This document shows, piece after piece, positions 62,176-64,000 of a DNA stretch of 64,000 nt. The DNA comes from Rotaria sordida. Lineage: Eukaryota; Rotifera; Eurotatoria; Philodinida; Philodinidae. The notes under the pieces were generated by a model. The model had not been told where the DNA came from and ran no database searches. It saw only the letters and a program-made list of their open reading frames with translations. Where the stretch lies: positions 24,483 through 88,482 of the forward strand of contig CAJNOL010000901.1 in NCBI GenBank assembly GCA_905250125.1, written 5' to 3'. The first letter of the stretch is position 1. Every line of letters begins with the position of its first letter. Position numbers and translations under genes: made by a program.

Positions 62176-63543
62176 AACTTCGACACAATTTTTGATAATG
62201 TTTCATTTATGACTATGAGGCATTCATATTCCATCATCAGTGGTGAAAATACCAGTCCATTCGATCAAAATATGGTGAACTGTATTGGAACGTTTCTTTG
62301 TTGAATTACTTTCTGAACATCCTATATATTAATTTCTTTTCTAATTTAGATGGGCCTCATCATTAAAATGATCAGTAAAATATTATTTTATATAAATTCT
62401 TTTTCTTCTTTCATTCCGATTAGTCGGAACGACAAAAGGAAAAGTAAGTATTATTTTATTAAAAAATATATTTTTTAGTATTTACGGCGGATGTGAAAGA
62501 GAAAGTTATTTCTTGCCTCATTCGCCACATATTTGTATGAGTAACATGATAGACAGCAGTCGTATAGCCGTCATTCACTACAAGCGTAGTTATTTCCATG
62601 GCATCCAGGAAAAAATGACGGTTAACTGTTCAGCTTTCCCTCGGTTCGAATGACACGGAAAAATTCTAGCCATAATTTTGATCATTATGTAGTTGTAGTT
62701 TTATAAAATGTAGCACAATTATGGTGTGATACAAAAATCTATCTGAATTCTGCCTAAATCCTGTGGCTATTGCACGAATCACTAAACAATATACAGAATC
62801 GAGTCTACAGCAGAATTCTTCAATGCTACTTATGATGAAATCTGTCAGACAGCAGAATAAGATAAATTCTTCCACTCGCTCACGCTGTAACGCAAGAGAG
62901 AAATAAAAAATGCTTATTTGAGATTTTCTCGCGGCCAAAAAAGTTATATTTTTGTTCTTATTTGGGTCAAAGAGTTTTCATAGAATATCTGAACATACCA
63001 CACAATGATTTTCAACGAATTGCATCTGAATTATTGAATGTTCTAATCAGTTTCAACGAATAAAATACATCATTGGTGAAAATTTTCCATTCTGCACAAT
63101 TCGTGGCTGTAATGAATTCGCAGAACAAAAAACTCCAGATACCACATTTATCATTAGAAACATCCACGACTTTTAGACAGTTCAGTGGTCTACCAACACA
63201 GAAGATTTTTAGGAAAATATTCTTAAATTTAATATAAAACAAGGCTAAATATGTAGAAATGTGCACAAGTTCAATTTCTATCTCTGTAATATAAGATATT
63301 TAAAGGTCAGTAAGTACCAACAATATCATCATATTTAGCAATATCCTTTATTCGCATACTGATACAAAGAATCCGAATAACTATTTGAGTAAAAGAAATA
63401 AAAGAGTTAGCAAAGATGAGCTACAACCAAAAAAGAACACACAAATATGTTAAATATGAAGCTTAATCTAATTAAAGTAAAGAAAACATCGGTACTTTAG
63501 TTTTTCTCAATGCATAACGTAATTTAAAAACCGCGATTGTTTT
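62176..63543. other. Intergenic, no supported gene
   Basis: Minus-strand frames of 84-90 codons (62666-62938, 63012-63266) have no domain and no splice-consistent neighbours. No arrays or RNA genes were noticed. Confidence 0.45.
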
Positions 63544-63549
63544 TTTATT
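63544..63549 (-). terminator. Polyadenylation signal for the CAP gene
   Basis: AATAAA on the minus strand about 31 bp past the stop codon of the CAP-superfamily gene. Confidence 0.5.
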
Positions 63550-63580
63550 AAACGTTTATAAATTTCCATCCAGCAACTTT

Positions 63581-64000
63581 TCAACATTTTTTTCTGACAT
63601 TTTGATCGTAAGATTCTTCGAGATATCCTCCAGGAGAATAAGTTGCGACTACATACATGGTAATATTAGCTTTTGAATATGCTACGCCAACGCCTAACTC
63701 GCGTGCACCATTCCAAATTAGCTTTGCAAAATGATGTGCCATTGAAAAATCAGGATTCGTCCAATTATAAAATTCAATTTCCTGATACCAATAGAGAACT
63801 GGATCAGAGCCTTTCAACAAAAAAATATATTTTTAAACGGAAAGTATGTGTTGCTGCTTACCAGGAAGCTTATAATTTCCACGTTGATAATACAAATTTT
63901 CCATTCTAATGCCACTATGATTGGGTGGTACTTGATCAATCTCAGCAAGTTGCTCTGCATAATCTTGAGAAATGTCATTTAGGTCATTATTTAATTTTAA
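63581..64000 (-). CDS. CAP-superfamily protein (GAPR-1/SCP type), 3' end; gene continues beyond the window
   Basis: Minus strand, exon from beyond 64000 to 63862, a 51-bp GT-AG intron (63861-63811), and the last exon 63810-63581. Joined reading gives LP-G-SDP in phase. About 122 codons are seen. CAP signatures: MENLYY (first Glu region), YWYQEIEFYNW (second Glu), HHFAKLIWNGARELGVG (CAP1 box, His), YVVATYSPGGY (CAP2-like box); a His in PNHSG completes the usual His-Glu-Glu-His cavity set. The spacing and lack of C-terminal disulphide modules fit the GAPR-1 subgroup, small sterol- or lipid-binding, membrane-associated proteins. The N-terminus, including any signal peptide, is outside the window, so secretion cannot be judged. 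Confidence 0.9.

Noticed and set aside
1..64000. tRNA, rRNA, CRISPR or LTR features
   Set aside because: No cloverleaf with A and B boxes, no rRNA core sequence, no spaced direct-repeat array of CRISPR type and no paired long direct repeats were found by eye.

Overview
The window is nuclear DNA from a small-genome eukaryote, most likely an invertebrate animal. It is very AT-rich and gene-poor, its genes are split by GT-AG introns (several only 50-62 bp long), AATAAA signals follow stop codons, and it carries many foldback and tandem-repeat elements. An intronless flavohaemoglobin among intron-bearing animal-type genes, together with the very short introns, would fit a rotifer (perhaps bdelloid), but this is inference and nothing here proves it. 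A run of ten Ns at 24909 marks an assembly gap.

Layout. 1-14.6 kb is an AT-rich desert with one foldback element (972-1682). 14.69-15.86 kb holds the single-exon flavohaemoglobin, whose globin site is intact but whose reductase motifs have drifted. 15.9-27.5 kb is again largely non-coding, with one isolated exon-like fragment on the minus strand (18188-18445). 27.6-35.8 kb is an island of repeats: a 1.6-kb foldback with a 176-bp array inside, a degenerate hexamer tract, a foldback next to a 171-bp satellite, a purine tract, a roughly 75-bp array and another foldback. 36.4-46.2 kb can be read as one six-exon gene of 702 codons whose phases all agree: a JARID2-like JmjN/JmjC protein that has lost all three iron ligands, then a low-complexity linker and two RRM domains. 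Its introns contain two foldback elements and an antisense ORF. 46.8-48.9 kb is a 2.08-kb foldback that abuts the surviving part of a decaying multi-exon gene (48.85-52.4 kb, three in-frame stops and one frameshift). 52.9-54.7 kb holds two related elements with CCCAGGTC ends, one containing a 122-bp array and a nested element. 55.1-56.6 kb is a minus-strand PrimPol-type primase-polymerase. 57.0-57.4 kb is a minisatellite, and 57.66-58.71 kb is a pogo/Tigger-type transposase with one frameshift. The window ends inside a minus-strand CAP-superfamily gene (63.58 to beyond 64.0 kb).

No operon-like coupling is expected or seen. Two themes recur. Several proteins keep a fold while losing the residues that make it an enzyme (JmjC domain, reductase half of the flavohaemoglobin). 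Long inverted repeats without any visible transposase are the main cause of the enlarged introns and intergenic spaces. All domain calls come from motif reading by eye. No database search was run.
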